A DNA stretch of 64,000 nucleotides from Bryoerythrophyllum caledonicum (Eukaryota; Streptophyta; Bryopsida; Pottiales; Pottiaceae). The position numbers were made by a program, and so were the translations under genes. How positions within the stretch are numbered: position 1 is the first letter of the stretch; each line of letters begins with the position of its first letter. This document shows, piece by piece, positions 1 to 11,362 of the stretch. The stretch lies in the NCBI GenBank assembly GCA_963971425.1, contig OZ020514.1, forward strand, positions 11,413,218-11,477,217, given 5' to 3'. A model generated the notes under the pieces. The model was not told where the DNA came from and did not search any database. It was given only the letters and a program-made list of their open reading frames with translations.

Positions 1-2194
1 GCCTAAGCAACACATGTGGTGGCCCAAATGATGGTTCAAGTGGTGGTCCAAGTGGTGGTCATTATGAAGCTCCAAGTTCTAAAGTTCAATCAGTGAAAGA
101 GATGGTTTCAAAAATCTCATATGTTGTAGCATCAAAGAACATTCTCAATGAAAGATATGATGCTTTGACCCTGGAGCAATGCGAAGCAATTAAAAAGGCA
201 GGAGAGTTGTTTTTGGTTGTATTCCAAGAGAACATCGGTTTGGGACATCGGCCATGCCAGACTCTTTTGCGTAGAGAAGGTACAAGTATTACCCCTATCC
301 AAGCTCATGTTACAAATACAAGACTTGGGCATTCGAGCCAAAAAAAGAAAAAAGAAAATTGAATTACGACAATTGGCATGGCGGAGAAGTATGTGTGTCT
401 CAACTACCAAGACCAAGTGGTGAAATCAAAATACAACGCTGTCCTGATGGAAATTCTTCCATCATGTACATACAAGTATTAGTCTTTATATGTGTGGATT
501 TTAATAAGTAAGGAGTTGAAATAAAAAGGTTTGGTCGTGGTGAGAACCACGGTTTGAGGATTTGGGCAAGTGTTAGCATGTAGGTGCTGCACCGCTCTTG
601 TCACTGCTCAGGGGGGTAGGTAGCGGGTTGACTGGTATTTTTCCTGCCTCACTAGCGAGCCAAGCCGTGGGCCGCTCAACCACTCGACGGGCTCGATCGG
701 GTTCGAACCCGGACTGGTGGCGGCCACTGACCACGACATTTCCAGCCAACCAAGTCCACGACTTGACGATCAGGTTGTGCGAATCAACACCTTTATACGT
801 CCGTTCTATCAGCTATCTTACGATAAGTTTTTATTTATTTATTTTTTTAGTTATTTTTTTTATTTTACTTATCTTGTTGGTTGGAAGGTCTAAATTTTTA
901 GTCTTCCAATAAATAAAAGACTAGGGGATTTATGTGGTTGAAAGTGGAAAGGATAAGAAAGTAGCAAAGTACCTTGTGGGGTACTTTGGATAGGGTGACA
1001 TGGGCTGGAGTGCCCATGTCCACTTGAGGTGGAAAAGTTGGGAAAGATATTCCTTAGTGTGTGTGTGTGTGTGCGGGTGAGAGAGGAAGGGTTTGGAGCA
1101 GAACTTTGACTGTGTGTAACTCGTTGAGCTTGAACGATATGGAATTGAAAATTTGTGATCTTGTTCCTTGTTTTGAGAGATTTCTATACTCGTTTTAAAT
1201 TTTGAATTCGGAGTTGTAGAAAAAAAGTTATTGAGGTTTAGATTCTGTGAAAACCCGAGGCCATCCATTGAGAGGCAGAGGTTTCGAGGAGCCACAACTT
1301 TTTCTGTAGTTCTCAATTTGATTTGAGATTTGGAGGGTGTATGCGTCTCTATCTTAGCTTTCTAGAAAGATATCACAATTGAAATTCGGAGTTGTGAGCA
1401 AGAAGTTATAGAGATCTGAATGAATAGGGGTAGGCAGAACTTTGATTGTCCATAACTTTCGGACAGTAGTTTAGATTGATTTGAAATTTGGAGGAGTGTT
1501 AGTTGTCTAAATTAGCTTTCCAGAGAGCTATTATACTTAGTATTTGAAGTTTTGAGTCATCTGTGTCACTTGTTTGAAGGTTACAGCCTTGGTGAAACTT
1601 TTCCATTGTGTTTTTGAACACTTCTTTTGAGTTTCTTAGTGTTTTTGAACACTTGAAGACTTTGGAGTTGAAGGATGGAGGAATTGAAGACTTGAGGCTT
1701 GAAGAGAAGAGAAGATGGAGACAAGTGTGTTGTGGCTTGTGGTCCGATTTCTTTTTTTGTGATTCCAAGCCAGCTTTGGAGGCTAATTGTATTTCAATTC
1801 TGTTCTTGTAAACTCTGTTGCGGCGAAGTGGGGTTAATTGCCCACACGGTCGTGTTTATGTCGTTCCCACCGGTGAGGCACGTTTGCTGGTCACCGTGGG
1901 TTTGAATTTTAGGAGCCAATCTTTCGGACGGTTCAGCTTGTGGTCTGGCCGTCCCGTTTTACCCGTCCGAGGCCGTGGTTTCTTATCACCCACCTTCACC
2001 CTTAACCCTTTAGAGCCACCACAGGATAGGCCAACGGGGAGGAGTTTGAAGACTGAAGACCTGAAGATTTGAAGATACGATTGGATTCCCGAGCAAACAA
2101 TCTCCAGTCGCAGCCAGATTCCCTGCGAATTCTCAAGGCGCTCCCCTCTCTACACGACAACGCTGAAGGCAATTTGTTCAAAAGAAGCAAACGA
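1..2194. other. Stretch without a convincing gene
   Basis: No ORF here has recognisable domains, and the ORFs are short and overlap on both strands. The first 60 bases contain a short imperfect tandem of tggtggtccaag-like units. At 697-708 there is a perfect palindrome, GGGTTCGAACCC, that resembles a tRNA T-arm or pol III B box, but no A box or acceptor stem was found. The segment 1810-2000 is GC-richer and could be part of a retroelement leader. The tandem kinase array begins at about 2195; none of this upstream sequence recurs in the other units. Confidence 0.5.
1085..1570. repeat. Degenerate tandem modules
   Basis: Phrases recur in diverged form: 'gcagaactttga' (about 1098 and 1435), 'aattcggagttgtgagcaag'-like (about 1203 and 1383), 'tttggagg' followed by 'tagctttc' (about 1328 and 1488). 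This suggests two to three diverged copies of a module of roughly 170-180 bp. Copies are too diverged by eye to set exact borders. Confidence 0.3.
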
Positions 2195-2196
2195 GG

Positions 2197-2400
2197 GTGA
2201 TATTGCCAAAATTATGCCGAGAAGAATGCCGGGAATGTGAAGGGCTTAACATAATCTTTGATGGAAGAACGATTTTTGAATGTCACCATTGCCAATATGT
2301 GATTGCAAAAGGTGGTTATATTGTTGTACTAGAAGAAGGTGGATTTAAAGGCAAACAACATGTAGAGTTGTTTATCAAGAACTTGAATATTTATCAATAA
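2197..2400 (+). CDS. Zinc-ribbon-like exon, copy 1
   Basis: This 67-codon reading frame recurs at 35511 and 43419 with few changes, which argues for real coding sequence. It has Cys pairs arranged as C-x3-C-x2-C (CREECREC) and, about 25 residues later, C-x2-C (CHHC), then a hydrophobic strand (YIVVLEE) and a tail ending NLNIYQ. That layout suits a small zinc ribbon, but the first cluster is irregular and I cannot name the family. There is no upstream ATG in any copy; the shared sequence starts with gtga(t/a)attgcc, so this is probably a 3' exon or uses GTG. All copies end at or near TAA after NIYQ. Confidence 0.4.
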   Translation: MILPKLCREECRECEGLNIIFDGRTIFECHHCQYVIAKGGYIVVLEEGGFKGKQHVELFIKNLNIYQ

Positions 2401-2439
2401 AATAAAAATATGGTTGTAGTTTTATAGGCTTGCTATACT

Positions 2440-2639
2440 NNNNNNNNNNNNNNNNNNNNNNNNNNNNNNNNNNNNNNNNNNNNNNNNNNNNNNNNNNNNN
2501 NNNNNNNNNNNNNNNNNNNNNNNNNNNNNNNNNNNNNNNNNNNNNNNNNNNNNNNNNNNNNNNNNNNNNNNNNNNNNNNNNNNNNNNNNNNNNNNNNNNN
2601 NNNNNNNNNNNNNNNNNNNNNNNNNNNNNNNNNNNNNNN
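2440..2639. other. Assembly gap (200 N)
   Basis: Exactly 200 N. The sequence to its right (2640-2750) has no counterpart in units 2 and 3, where 'ggcttgctatact' continues directly into the TA-rich stretch before 'ataaaggcttatgc'. Unit 1 therefore holds an insertion of unknown nature that includes the gap. Confidence 0.95.
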
Positions 2640-2994
2640 AAAGTGTTTTTTTCATCCAAAAATTATGTTTTCATCCACGGAGCTTGTTTTTCATCTACGC
2701 GTTCATCAATCGGCGTGCCCATTTTTCATCCAAGATCTTTTATAGATATAGATAGATACATATATCTATATAATAAAGGCTTATGCAAAATTAGTTATTA
2801 CTACTACCTATTATAACTATTCTACTTGCATTAATTGGTTTCAAATATATGTTGAATTGTAACCCCTAAATTTCCTTGAAAATTTTTTAGACCAAAAACA
2901 TTTCAAAACAGTTGATTCTAGTGCAATGAGTAAGGAAGGAGAGATCTATTTTTAATTTTAACTATAAGATCTCAATAACAACTTATATAACATA

Positions 2995-3110
2995 CTCACA
3001 AAATTTCATCGACTTTGACCGCATGGATTGAAGATTAGAGTGTTTAAAGTAAAGGAAATGGTTCATTTTCTTACCTATGTTGAGTGGATTAGCAGACTTT
3101 GACTTCATTT
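2995..3110 (+). repeat. Dispersed about 110-bp module
   Basis: The module begins 'aatttcat.gactttgacc', passes 'ttcttNcctNNgt' and ends 'gactttgacttc'. Related copies lie at about 27890-27990, 36030-36130, 36295-36400, 43935-44040 and 44205-44310 (plus), and inverted at about 34080-34170 and 50450-50570. Within a unit two paralogous versions lie about 270 bp apart. It is non-coding and looks like an old repeat amplified before the array formed. Confidence 0.6.
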
Positions 3111-3154
3111 GGTTTATATAGCTTATAATTAGTATAGTTGACATATAATTTTCA

Positions 3155-3165
3155 CACCAAAAACA
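3155..3165. repeat. Left target-site duplication of the LINE insertion
   Basis: CACCAAAAACA here equals 27774-27784. Units 2 and 3 carry the empty site: at about 36179 and 44090 the same 11 bp are present once and run directly into 'cttcaaa'. This fixes the insertion to 3166-27773. Confidence 0.9.
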
Positions 3166-3742
3166 GAAGAAGAAGAAGAAGAAGAAGAAGAAGAAGAAGA
3201 AGAAGAAGAAGAAGAAGAAGAAGAAGAAGAAGAAGAAGAAGAAGAAGAAGAAGAAGAAGAAGAAGAAGAAGAAGAAGAAGAAGAGAAAGAAGAAGAAAGA
3301 AGAAGAAGAAGAAGAAGAGAAGAAGAAGAAGAAGAAGAAGAAGAAGAAGAAGAAGAAGAAGAAGAAGAAGAAGAAGAAGAAGAAGAAGAAGAAGAAGAAG
3401 AAGAAGAAGAAGAAGAAGAAGAAGAAGAAGAAGAAGAAGAAGAAGAAAGAAGAAGAAGAAGAAGAAGAAGAAGAAGAAGAAGAAGAAGAAGAAGAAGAAG
3501 AAGAAGAAGAAGAAGAAGAAGAAGAAGAAGAAGAAGAAGAAGAAGAAGAAGAAGAAGAAGAAGAAGAAGAAGAAAGAAGAAGAAGAAGAAGAAGAAGAAG
3601 AAGAAGAAGAAGAAGAAGAAGAAGAAGAAGAAGAAGAAGAAGAAGAAGAAGAAGAAGAAGAAGAAGAAGAAGAAGAAGAAGAAGAAGAAGAAGAAGAAGA
3701 AGAAGAAGAAGAAGAAGAAGAAGAAGAAGAAGAAGAAGAAGA
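3166..3742. repeat. (GAA)n microsatellite, 3' tail of the LINE
   Basis: About 577 bp of nearly pure GAA (TTC on the element strand) with a few single-base phase slips (about 3282-3320, 3447, 3574). It starts exactly at the target-site duplication, so it is the 3' tail of the LINE rather than an independent microsatellite. Some LINE families end in short simple repeats instead of poly(A). This one has expanded to about 190 units. Translated ORFs across it (poly-Arg/Lys/Glu, poly-Ser/Leu/Phe) are artefacts. Confidence 0.9.
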
Positions 3743-4172
3743 CCAGACCCCTATGGGTTGGCGTGAATGTAGTGTCCGTTCGACCTACCCTTGATGATAT
3801 GCCCACAGGACATAACAACAGTGGTATAGGACTACTAACCCCTCTCAGGGTGGACACTGTATAACAGAAACCAAGAACCAGTACACTGTGAAGTGATTGT
3901 TTGGGGTGTATTCTGTTGTATAGAAGTAGAAGGTTGGTTTTGTTGGTCGTCACATTGTTGACATTGCCAGGTTGTTTGGAAAATACATGGTTGTGTTGTA
4001 GCGGTGGTCCGGGTTCAATTCCCGTTGTTCTCGTTTGAGCATCGTTACGTTCATTTGGCACTATCGAGCTAGAGGGGCAGGAAATTTCAACACCTTGGGC
4101 CCCTATATTGTGACAAGGTTACTATTATAAATAAAGGTGGTTATATTTCATTACTTTTTTGAATAGTTGGAT
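3743..4172 (-). other. LINE 3' UTR
   Basis: Sequence between the end of ORF2 and the simple-repeat tail. It has no ORF of interest. A B-box-like GGTTCAATTCC lies on the plus strand at about 4013-4023, without a clear A box. Confidence 0.5.
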
Positions 4173-5789
4173 TTATGGTGGTTGTACGCCTGTTGGTAGT
4201 GGCTCTCCGCTTTCTATTTTTCTTTTGTGTAGTATTATGGACATGGCATGGTGTATAGCAATTGTGTTTATTTCTCTAAATGTATTTTTTATAAGTTTCT
4301 TTGATATTTTGAGTTTGGTTTTTAGGATTTTCATAGGAGGGATGTGTGTAGATGCTCTGGCACCTGTTGTAATTACTATTAGTGGTTCAACTATCCAACC
4401 TTTGTTGATAATATCGTTGATGAGAGGTTGGTATTTTTCTATCTTTCTCTCAATGGTATCTGGTGAGAATCTATCATTACAGTATGTGAATTCTATAAAT
4501 TGTACCTTTAAATTGATGTTGGGAGATGTAGGGGGGTTTGATTGGTAGGGTAGTCCTTTTATGCATAATAGGTCTGGTTTTAGTCGTGCATTACATTGGC
4601 ATCTTTGTTGTATGCATGTACATGGTAGTAGCCATGGAGGGACTGTATTCTCTTGTGGTTTATCATTACATGTGCCCGCATTCATGAGGGTATAACATCT
4701 TGAATTTTTTGATGAGACTAGTAGTTTTTTAATTTCCCAAACTGCTTTATTGTGTCTTTTTGTTCTAAGTGCATGTATATGGTGTTGTTTGCATTTTAGC
4801 AGTACATGTAACCATGTGTCTGGATTTTGGGAGTCGCATATTGAGCATGTGATTGATGGATATAATTCTCTGCCAAAAAATAGTTGTTTTCTAGCATTGC
4901 CCATATATTGACCATGTCTTAGTTTTAGGAGGCATGTTTTTTGGGAGTCTGTTACGTGTTTATTAGTCCAAAATTCATTGGATAGTTTATCGTCAATGTC
5001 AAAGTTACTTATCCATTTATTTATATTTGGGAAATTTGTTGGAATGTCTGTTAAGTTATGTTCTTTGTCATATTTAATAATATGCTTTTCAAGGAATCTT
5101 ATAGGGCCTTTATCTGGGGTTTCGTCCATAGAATGCCACCAGTCTCTTTGAAAGTAATATGGTGTAGAATGTGCAAATTCATGTGGTAGGGCTGCATTGT
5201 GGTAATCTTTGTCTCTACCTTGTTTGGCTAGTTCGTCAGCTTTTTCGTTGCCATCTATATTTGCATGAGCTCGTACTTTGTACAATGATGTAGGTTGTGT
5301 TCTTTGTTGCAAAAGTGTTACTTTATCTTGTAGAATGGTTTTGTCCGGGTGGTTATTATGTTGGGTGGGGTGTTTGAGTTGTGCTTGGATATTGTACAGG
5401 CCATTTAGACAATCTGTGAAAATGTGTGCAGGTTCATTAGGGTATTTGGAGGTAATAATTTGTAGGGTTGTGTATATTGCCATTATTTCAGCTCTAAATA
5501 TGTTTTGTAAACCTGGGAGTCTTATGGCTAGTTCTATATTTTTGGATTGATTGTATATTCCATATCCTGTAGTTTCACGAGTCCAGTGATCGCCCATATC
5601 TTTTGGTGGGAGAAATGAGCCATCAGTATAGTAGCAGTATTGTGATAAGAATTTGGGTTGTTTATCATTTATGAAGTTAGGAAATGTTGTTGTATTGTAG
5701 TTTGTGACTAAGTTGTCTGTTGGATATGTGAGTGTGTTCCATTCTTTGCTTTTGTTAACTTGTGTATTTAGTTGTGTTGGCGGGGCAAT
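4173..5789 (-). pseudogene. LINE ORF2 C-terminus: RNase H, CCHC finger and PD-(D/E)XK-like domain
   Basis: The frame continues from the upstream domain after one TAA (5790-5792). RNase H acidic residues are visible in order: YTDGS at about 5640, RAEIMAI, IFTDCLNG, and IDGNEKADELA. The first degrades the RNA strand of the hybrid together with the others. Then comes a C-x2-C-x9-H-x4-C finger (CSIC...HVLLKC, about 4845-4790), typical after RNase H in LINEs. About 70 residues later KPDLL is followed, 27 residues on, by IEFTY and by a helix with KIEKY, a PD...E-x-T arrangement resembling restriction-like endonucleases of R2/Dualen elements. The finger and RNase H are clear. The nuclease fold is an inference from this signature. 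Confidence 0.7.
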
Positions 5790-7385
5790 TTATATGTATG
5801 GTTGAGGGATTTGGAGTTTGTTAAAAATTGTGGTTAGGGCGGTGATTTGTTCATTATTTCCAACACTGATGTTTTTATGGTGTACACATAATATGTGAAG
5901 AGCAGAAGGTTCTATTCGTGTTATAGTAAATTCGGGTGGTTTTGTTGGTTCTTCATATGTTATTGTATCTGCTGGTATATATGTAACAACATGTGTGTCT
6001 GGATAGGGGCCTTTATGTGGTCTTAGGTTATGGTACCAGTTGTTCTCAGGAGTAGTTATTATGGTAATGGTGTTTGGATTGTTTTCTGCTGCTAGTCTAG
6101 CCCAGTGTAGAGCTTTCTGGGTATCTGTTTTGTTATGTGGGTGAGCATAGCCTATTCTTTTCCATTTGTAAGAAAATGCTTGTCCCGTAGATCCAAAAAA
6201 ATTGTCTCTTTTAAATGGTGAGGAAAACTTATCTATTTGAGTGGAGCAAGTTACTGGTGAGGAAAAATACGTGTGAGTTATATTGAAAGATGTTATGATG
6301 TGGTCAAGTAATATTTTTGGCAAAGAGTAATGTGCAAGTTTAAGTGGGTCGGTTTTTGGAATTCTATATTTGTATCTTTGGTATAGCCATATTATTTCTG
6401 TTTCAAATGGTTGTGTAGGAGGTGTTAATCCGTGTGGTGAATCTTTTGCTTTGGAGTATTGGTTCCATAGCCATTTTAGTCTGGTTATAGGTATAGTCGT
6501 GAGGTGCTTGCCTGTTTCATCGTAAAGGTGTGCCGTTTCAACTTTTATTTGTATGGTGTTTTGGTTGGTGTTGATATCTTTTGAGGGATTGCATTCATTT
6601 ACATTGATATGTATAAGGGAGAGGGGCATGGTTGGAAGTATGTATCTTGTATCTCGGGTTTGTTCTTCTACAAAATGGATATTTATTAAATTTCTATAAT
6701 GTGTATGTTGTTTTGTGGTGTAATATTGAGCAAGCAAGGAGGTGTTGTGTTGTATAGTTATTGGTATGTTTAGTGGGAAGAGGCCACTTTGTGGTATCCA
6801 TTTATTATATGTAATATCGTTTGGTAATTTCCATTGGCATAGGTAGGTGTGGTATGTTTTTGGAATTTTGTATTTGTCTTTTGTTTTGTTTTCTTTGTGG
6901 TCTAATATTGAATGTATGGGAAATGTAGTTGGGTTATTGGTGATTTTAATTGGTGGTTTCAAATAAGGGGGATGTGGTGGTGGTAGGCGGTGTATAGGAT
7001 TTGTACCAAGGTTGGGTAAAATATGATGGTCGTGTGTTCTATATTCATGTTTTAGAGTTCGTGGTGTAGGGTGCTCAGTGCATGGGTTTTGGCATTGTGG
7101 GTTGCATGTAGGATAGCAGAAAAGTTGTTCAGCTATGTTAAGGGCTTGTTTGATTACTTTAGTTGGTGTACTGTAGTATATTTTGAATTCATTATGTGAC
7201 ATTAGATTTAGACCATTTGGGAGTGTTAAATGTTTAATCTCATGTATGTTTTGAAGTAATAATTTGTTGAGGAGTTTGTGATTTTGCTTAGGGGTGAAGT
7301 GTGGTAATATTTCTGATGATAGGTTTAGCCACATTTGTTCAAGAGGTGTGGCTTCAAGTGGAAAGTTTCTTGTTGTACTTCTCAA
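5790..7385 (-). pseudogene. LINE ORF2 domain of unknown function between RT and RNase H
   Basis: An open frame of 531 codons in the same frame as the RNase H part. It has a Cys-rich patch (CYPTCNPQCQNPC, about 7115-7075) and, near its end, HWARLAAENNP and DTHVVTYIPADT segments. I do not recognise the fold. LINEs normally have only a short thumb/connection here, so more than 500 residues is unusual. A -1/+1 frame change near 7380 separates it from the RT part, so the copy is broken. Confidence 0.5.
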
Positions 7386-8059
7386 GTGAGCGCCTCCACA
7401 TTGTTTGATAAGATAGTGTTCTTGTTGTAGGTGATCTTAAACAATCGTATTGTTTAATTCTGGGAATCTCTTGTGCTCCGCCGTATTTAGCAAGTATAAA
7501 ATGTGTAAGACCTCTATAGATTATTCCCAATTTTCCTATGTCATTAAGAGCATTGCGTAGTTGTTCACCTATGCACCTTAGGTATGCGTTCTTTAATGAG
7601 AATGCTTCTATGTCAAACATATCATGTGGCAATTGGGTAATTACGTTGGGAGTGCAATTCGGTAGCCCACAAATTTTCTTTTGTATTGCTATAATTTTTT
7701 TGTCTAGTTTTTTAATAGTAGGTAGTGAGTATGGTATCGCGTAAAAACTATATGCAATGCCTGCTCTTATAACTGTGTCTACCATGCTGACTTTTTGTTT
7801 AATAGTAGCTGGACAATTTACTAATTGGTTGCATTGTTTAATTAGTTTGGTGGTTGTTGTGTGTGTGTATTTTCCAATTCAATGATGGGACTAGTTGTAT
7901 TCCTAGATATACATATGGCTCATTTTGATGTAGTATGGGAATCGGTTGGTTTCTGTATGATATATTTGCAGCTTGTATTAGTGCTTTGAAGACTATTTGA
8001 TTTGTTTTGGATTTGTTTGGGCATTGAGTAATTGCACATTTTGGAATTCCTAGGTCCAT
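7354..8059 (-). pseudogene. LINE RT thumb region, frame-broken
   Basis: Two overlapping open pieces (8059-7838 and 7785-7354) continue the RT downstream of its catalytic site. The first has YLGIQLVPSLNWKIHT, the usual 'lG..i...l.w..Hi' segment after the RT palm in LINEs. The second (IKKLDKKIIAIQKKICGLP) matches the region after it. They are in different frames, partly because of the 94-bp tandem repeats just upstream. Confidence 0.6.
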
Positions 8060-8252
8060 TCCAAGCTTGTATTAGTGCTTTGAAGACTATTTGATTTGTA
8101 TTGGATTTGTTTGGGCATCGAGTAATTGCACATTTCGGAATTCCTAGGTCCATTCCAAGCTTGTATTAGTGCTTTGAAGACTATTTGATTTGTTTTGGAT
8201 TTGTTTGGGCATCGAGTAATTGCACATTTCGGAATTCCTAGGTCCATTCCAA
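7971..8252. repeat. Three tandem copies of a 94-bp segment inside the RT gene
   Basis: 'gcttgtattagtgctttgaa' starts at 7971, 8065 and 8159, so the period is 94 bp. Copies are nearly identical (a few transitions such as cattg/catcg and ttttgg/ttcgg). 94 is not a multiple of three, so each extra copy shifts the frame. On the minus strand the repeat encodes the segment just after YADD (GMDLGIPKCAI). It arose after the LINE lost constraint, or caused that loss. Confidence 0.85.
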
Positions 8253-9120
8253 ACCATTCACAGAATTTGTCCATTTTATTAAGTTGATTTTTTATTGAGG
8301 GAAGTTTGTTTGTTATGATTGCAAGATCATCTGCGTATGCTGCTGTATTTATTGTTGTTTTTGAAGTTCCGAAGGTATAGCCGTATTTTCCTCTTTGTAA
8401 CCATCGTAAAAGTGGTTCTAGAAAAATAATAAAGAGATATGGGCTAAGTGTATCTCCTTGTATTGTGCCTCTTTGTATGGATATTTTTTGGGTTTGGCCA
8501 AAGTATTCACCAGTAAAAATGGTGTTAGACTGTGAATAGATATCTCCTACTAGTATTACCGCGTCCTCAGGGTATCCTAAATCTTTCATAATGGCTAGTA
8601 GACGGGCGTGGTCAATCGAGCCAAATGCATTTTTGAAATCTATATAGAGTAAATATATATCTTGCGTTGTTAGTTGTGCATCTTCTAAAGCCGCTATTAG
8701 TAATTGTAATTGTCTAGATGTGCATCTTTCAGCACAGAACCCTTCTTGGCTGTCATGTAGAATTTGGTGTTTTTCTCCGTATGCTGAGAGTATTGATGTT
8801 ACTGTACTTGTAAAAAATTTGTATATAGTGTTGGCTAGCGCTATAGGTCTGTGATTTGGTAGTTGAGATGGGTCACCCTTTTTATATAGTAGTATTGTGA
8901 GGCTTATTTTCCATGATGCCGGGATTTGTTTTTGTTTATAGCAATGTTTAAAGAATAGGAATAAGATGCGGTGGAAGTTTGTAGGCATGTTCTTCAGGAT
9001 AGAGTTGGGTATTTTGTCCGGTCCTGGGGTTTTGTTGTTTGCAAGGTTTTTTAGGCATAAGTCAAAAGTTTCTTGATCAAAGTATGTATGCAGCGGAGTT
9101 TGTGGATGACCTCTTTTATC
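8050..9120 (-). pseudogene. LINE ORF2 reverse transcriptase domain
   Basis: RT signature blocks are in order: NNKTPGPDKIPNSILKN (about 9050-8995), the ILLYKKGDPSQLPNHRPIAL block, DSQEGFCAERCTSRQL, the YIDFKNAFGSIDHARLL catalytic block (first Asp), GTIQGDTLSPYLF, and AAYADDLAI with the catalytic YADD. This is the enzyme that copies the RNA at the nicked target. The frame stays open from about 9120 to 8050 and is lost in the 94-bp repeats. Upstream (9120-9885) the link to the endonuclease is degraded. Confidence 0.9.
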
Positions 9121-9884
9121 TATTACAAAGCCTTCTAGGTCATGCCATGGGTATTGTCTAACTCCGCATGTGCATTCAGGAGGGTGGTCTGGTAAGTAAT
9201 AACATGTTGGAACAGTGGGTTTATTAATAATTGATTGTTGTATGTAAATTTCATTGGCAATGTCTTGTGGGCTCGTTAGTATGTTATTATTGCGATCTGT
9301 GATGCAGTCTAATGGTGGTGTTTATTGGTTTTTGAATACTTTATTGTTTATCTTTTTTGGGCTTATTTCGTGTAATTGTCTGTATTTGGATATAGCCTTT
9401 TTTATACATTCTTTTGTATAATTTGACGTGATTTTTCTTGCTTTTTTGTTTGCGGTCTTGGCTAGTGTAGGTAGATCATTTATCCATGGTTCAATAAGTA
9501 AGTCGTCATTTGGGGGTGGTGGGATCTTGACATGGGTGTGTTTGTTTAATTCATTGATAATTGGATGTGATCGCCATTGTGGTGTGTTTTTTGTGATATA
9601 TGTTGCTTATCTAATTAGGTGGTATGTTGCAACATGTTTTTTACATGTTTTTTGGGTTTTGCGTGGTAAGTATCCTCTTTGTTTTGAGATTCTATCATTG
9701 AGTGTAGGTATGGGTGGTGCGCTACACGTATTTTATATAGCTTCTGATATTTTTTGAGTGATTTCGTCCATATGGGAGCATGCTAGTTTCCAATGATCGG
9801 GATTTAGATGTTCGTATGATAATATGGTGTCTAGGTCATTTAATTGTAAAGTGTTGTTTTCATAAAAGTTTGTGTTGAATTTAT

Positions 9885-10880
9885 CTAAATTATCTTGCGG
9901 TATAGGATTGAGTATTCTAATTGGTCTCGAGGTAGGTGGTGTGGGGTGGTGTGCAATAAGTTTGTTTTGGGGTATGTGTAGTGAAATGGGTGCATGGTTA
10001 GAGTTAAGATTGGCTTCTGTAATTGTGGTACATGTGTATAGATTGTGATTTTGTGTTTGATATAAAAGCCGTCTATTAGACTTGTATGTGTATAGTTGTA
10101 TCCACCTTGTCTAGAGTAGTTTGTATTTGTTGGGACATATGTTAGTGCTAAGCTATCAATATATGTTTTCCATGCAAAATCTTCTTCTTGTGGTGGTGTG
10201 GTATTATGTTCATTTTGTCGTCCTATTAAAGCTATGTCTCTATTAAAGTCTCCACATAGTATGAGAGTGTGGTTAGGATATGTGTTAATTTGTGTTGTAA
10301 TAGTTTGTTGTATTATTGGGATTAGTTCAATATCTTCATGATGTGAGGGCATATATAGGTGTATTAATAGCCATGGTTGTAGTGGATGGTTTTTTATGTG
10401 TATAATTTGTAAGTAGGGTGAGATTTTTAGAGGGGTTGCTATTTTGGTGATTATTCCTGGGTATGCATATTTGTGATTTATTAGTGTGAGTAGTCCTCCT
10501 CTAGCAGGTGTGTAAGGGATCCGCTGTTGAATGCATCTAGTTAGTGCGTGAGTATTGTTAAATATTAGTTTATAATCTGGGAATAAATTTTGTATGTACT
10601 TTATTGATTTGGTGGCAGTTAGTTTAGTTTCTTGGATGGTGATAATGGCCGGGTTTGTATGTAAGGCAAGTTCTTCTAAACTAGGTAATGCAGTATTTAG
10701 TGTAGCTGCATTCCATGTAACAATGTTAGTTTGATGGCTATTGTTATGTGTATTGGATTGAAGTGGTGATGAGATATGGGTCAATGGAGGGAGGTGTGTG
10801 TACTCATATAGGGGTTCATAAATTCTTAGTGTTTCTTCGAGAAGATTGTTTGGTAGAAAAGGAAATTTAATTTTTAGCAT
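9885..10880 (-). pseudogene. LINE ORF2 APE-type endonuclease domain
   Basis: An exonuclease-endonuclease-phosphatase fold that nicks target DNA. Catalytic landmarks: NIVTWNAATL (Asn), ITIQETKL (Glu), CGDFNRDIAL (Asp), TSLIDGFYI (Asp). The final 'SNHAPI' His motif lies in another frame at about 10015-9990, so there is a frameshift near the end of the domain. It follows the 2A motif by about 170 codons. Confidence 0.85.
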
Positions 10881-11362
10881 TTCTATTGATGGTGCATTTT
10901 GTGTTTGTGTATGAAATCATATAATTCTTTGTGTATACTAGATGAGGGGTTTATTATTTTTTGATTATTTGTAATATATTGTGTATATGGGTGTTCGATG
11001 TGAATATGCCTTTCGGGTGGGTTTGGTTGTGTAGACATCTTGTTTAATAACTTGGCGGTCCAATCCGGTTCGGGGAAATTTATTAGTTGGTGTTCACATG
11101 AATTTATGTTAGGGCTGATGGTTGTTATTAGTGCAAATAATATTTGTGCTAAAGGGTAATTTCTTATTCAGTTGAGATATGTGTTTAAGTGTGGGAAGTC
11201 TCTAATAGTAATTTGGTGATAATGGTGATCTTGTTTTAGCATGGGGGAGAAACTTTTTGCAAGGTGTTGATACTCAGGTTGGAGTTTGATTGTACAAGAA
11301 ATGAAGTATGTTTTGTATCTACGTTTATGAGCTGATGGGTGGGTTTTAAACACATCTGGCAT
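10881..11362 (-). pseudogene. LINE ORF2 N-terminal segment after 2A
   Basis: Starts with the Pro-Met that ends the 2A motif and reads MPDVFKTHPSAHKRRY. An open stretch to 11168 is followed in another frame by NYPLAQILFALITT and INFPEPDWTAKLLNK, then by the endonuclease. No known domain is seen. Confidence 0.5.

Noticed and set aside
598..912. tRNA gene suggested by GGGTTCGAACCC at 697-708
   Set aside because: No acceptor stem, anticodon arm or A box could be placed.
2375..2816. ORFs spanning the N run
   Set aside because: They exist only because N is translated as open sequence.
3990..4050. tRNA/SINE suggested by GGTTCAATTCC at about 4013
   Set aside because: No matching A box; it lies in the LINE 3' UTR and is more simply part of it.
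3138..4061. Long ORFs of poly-Arg/Lys/Glu (plus) and poly-Phe/Leu/Ser (minus)
   Set aside because: They are translations of the GAA/TTC microsatellite in different phases, not genes.
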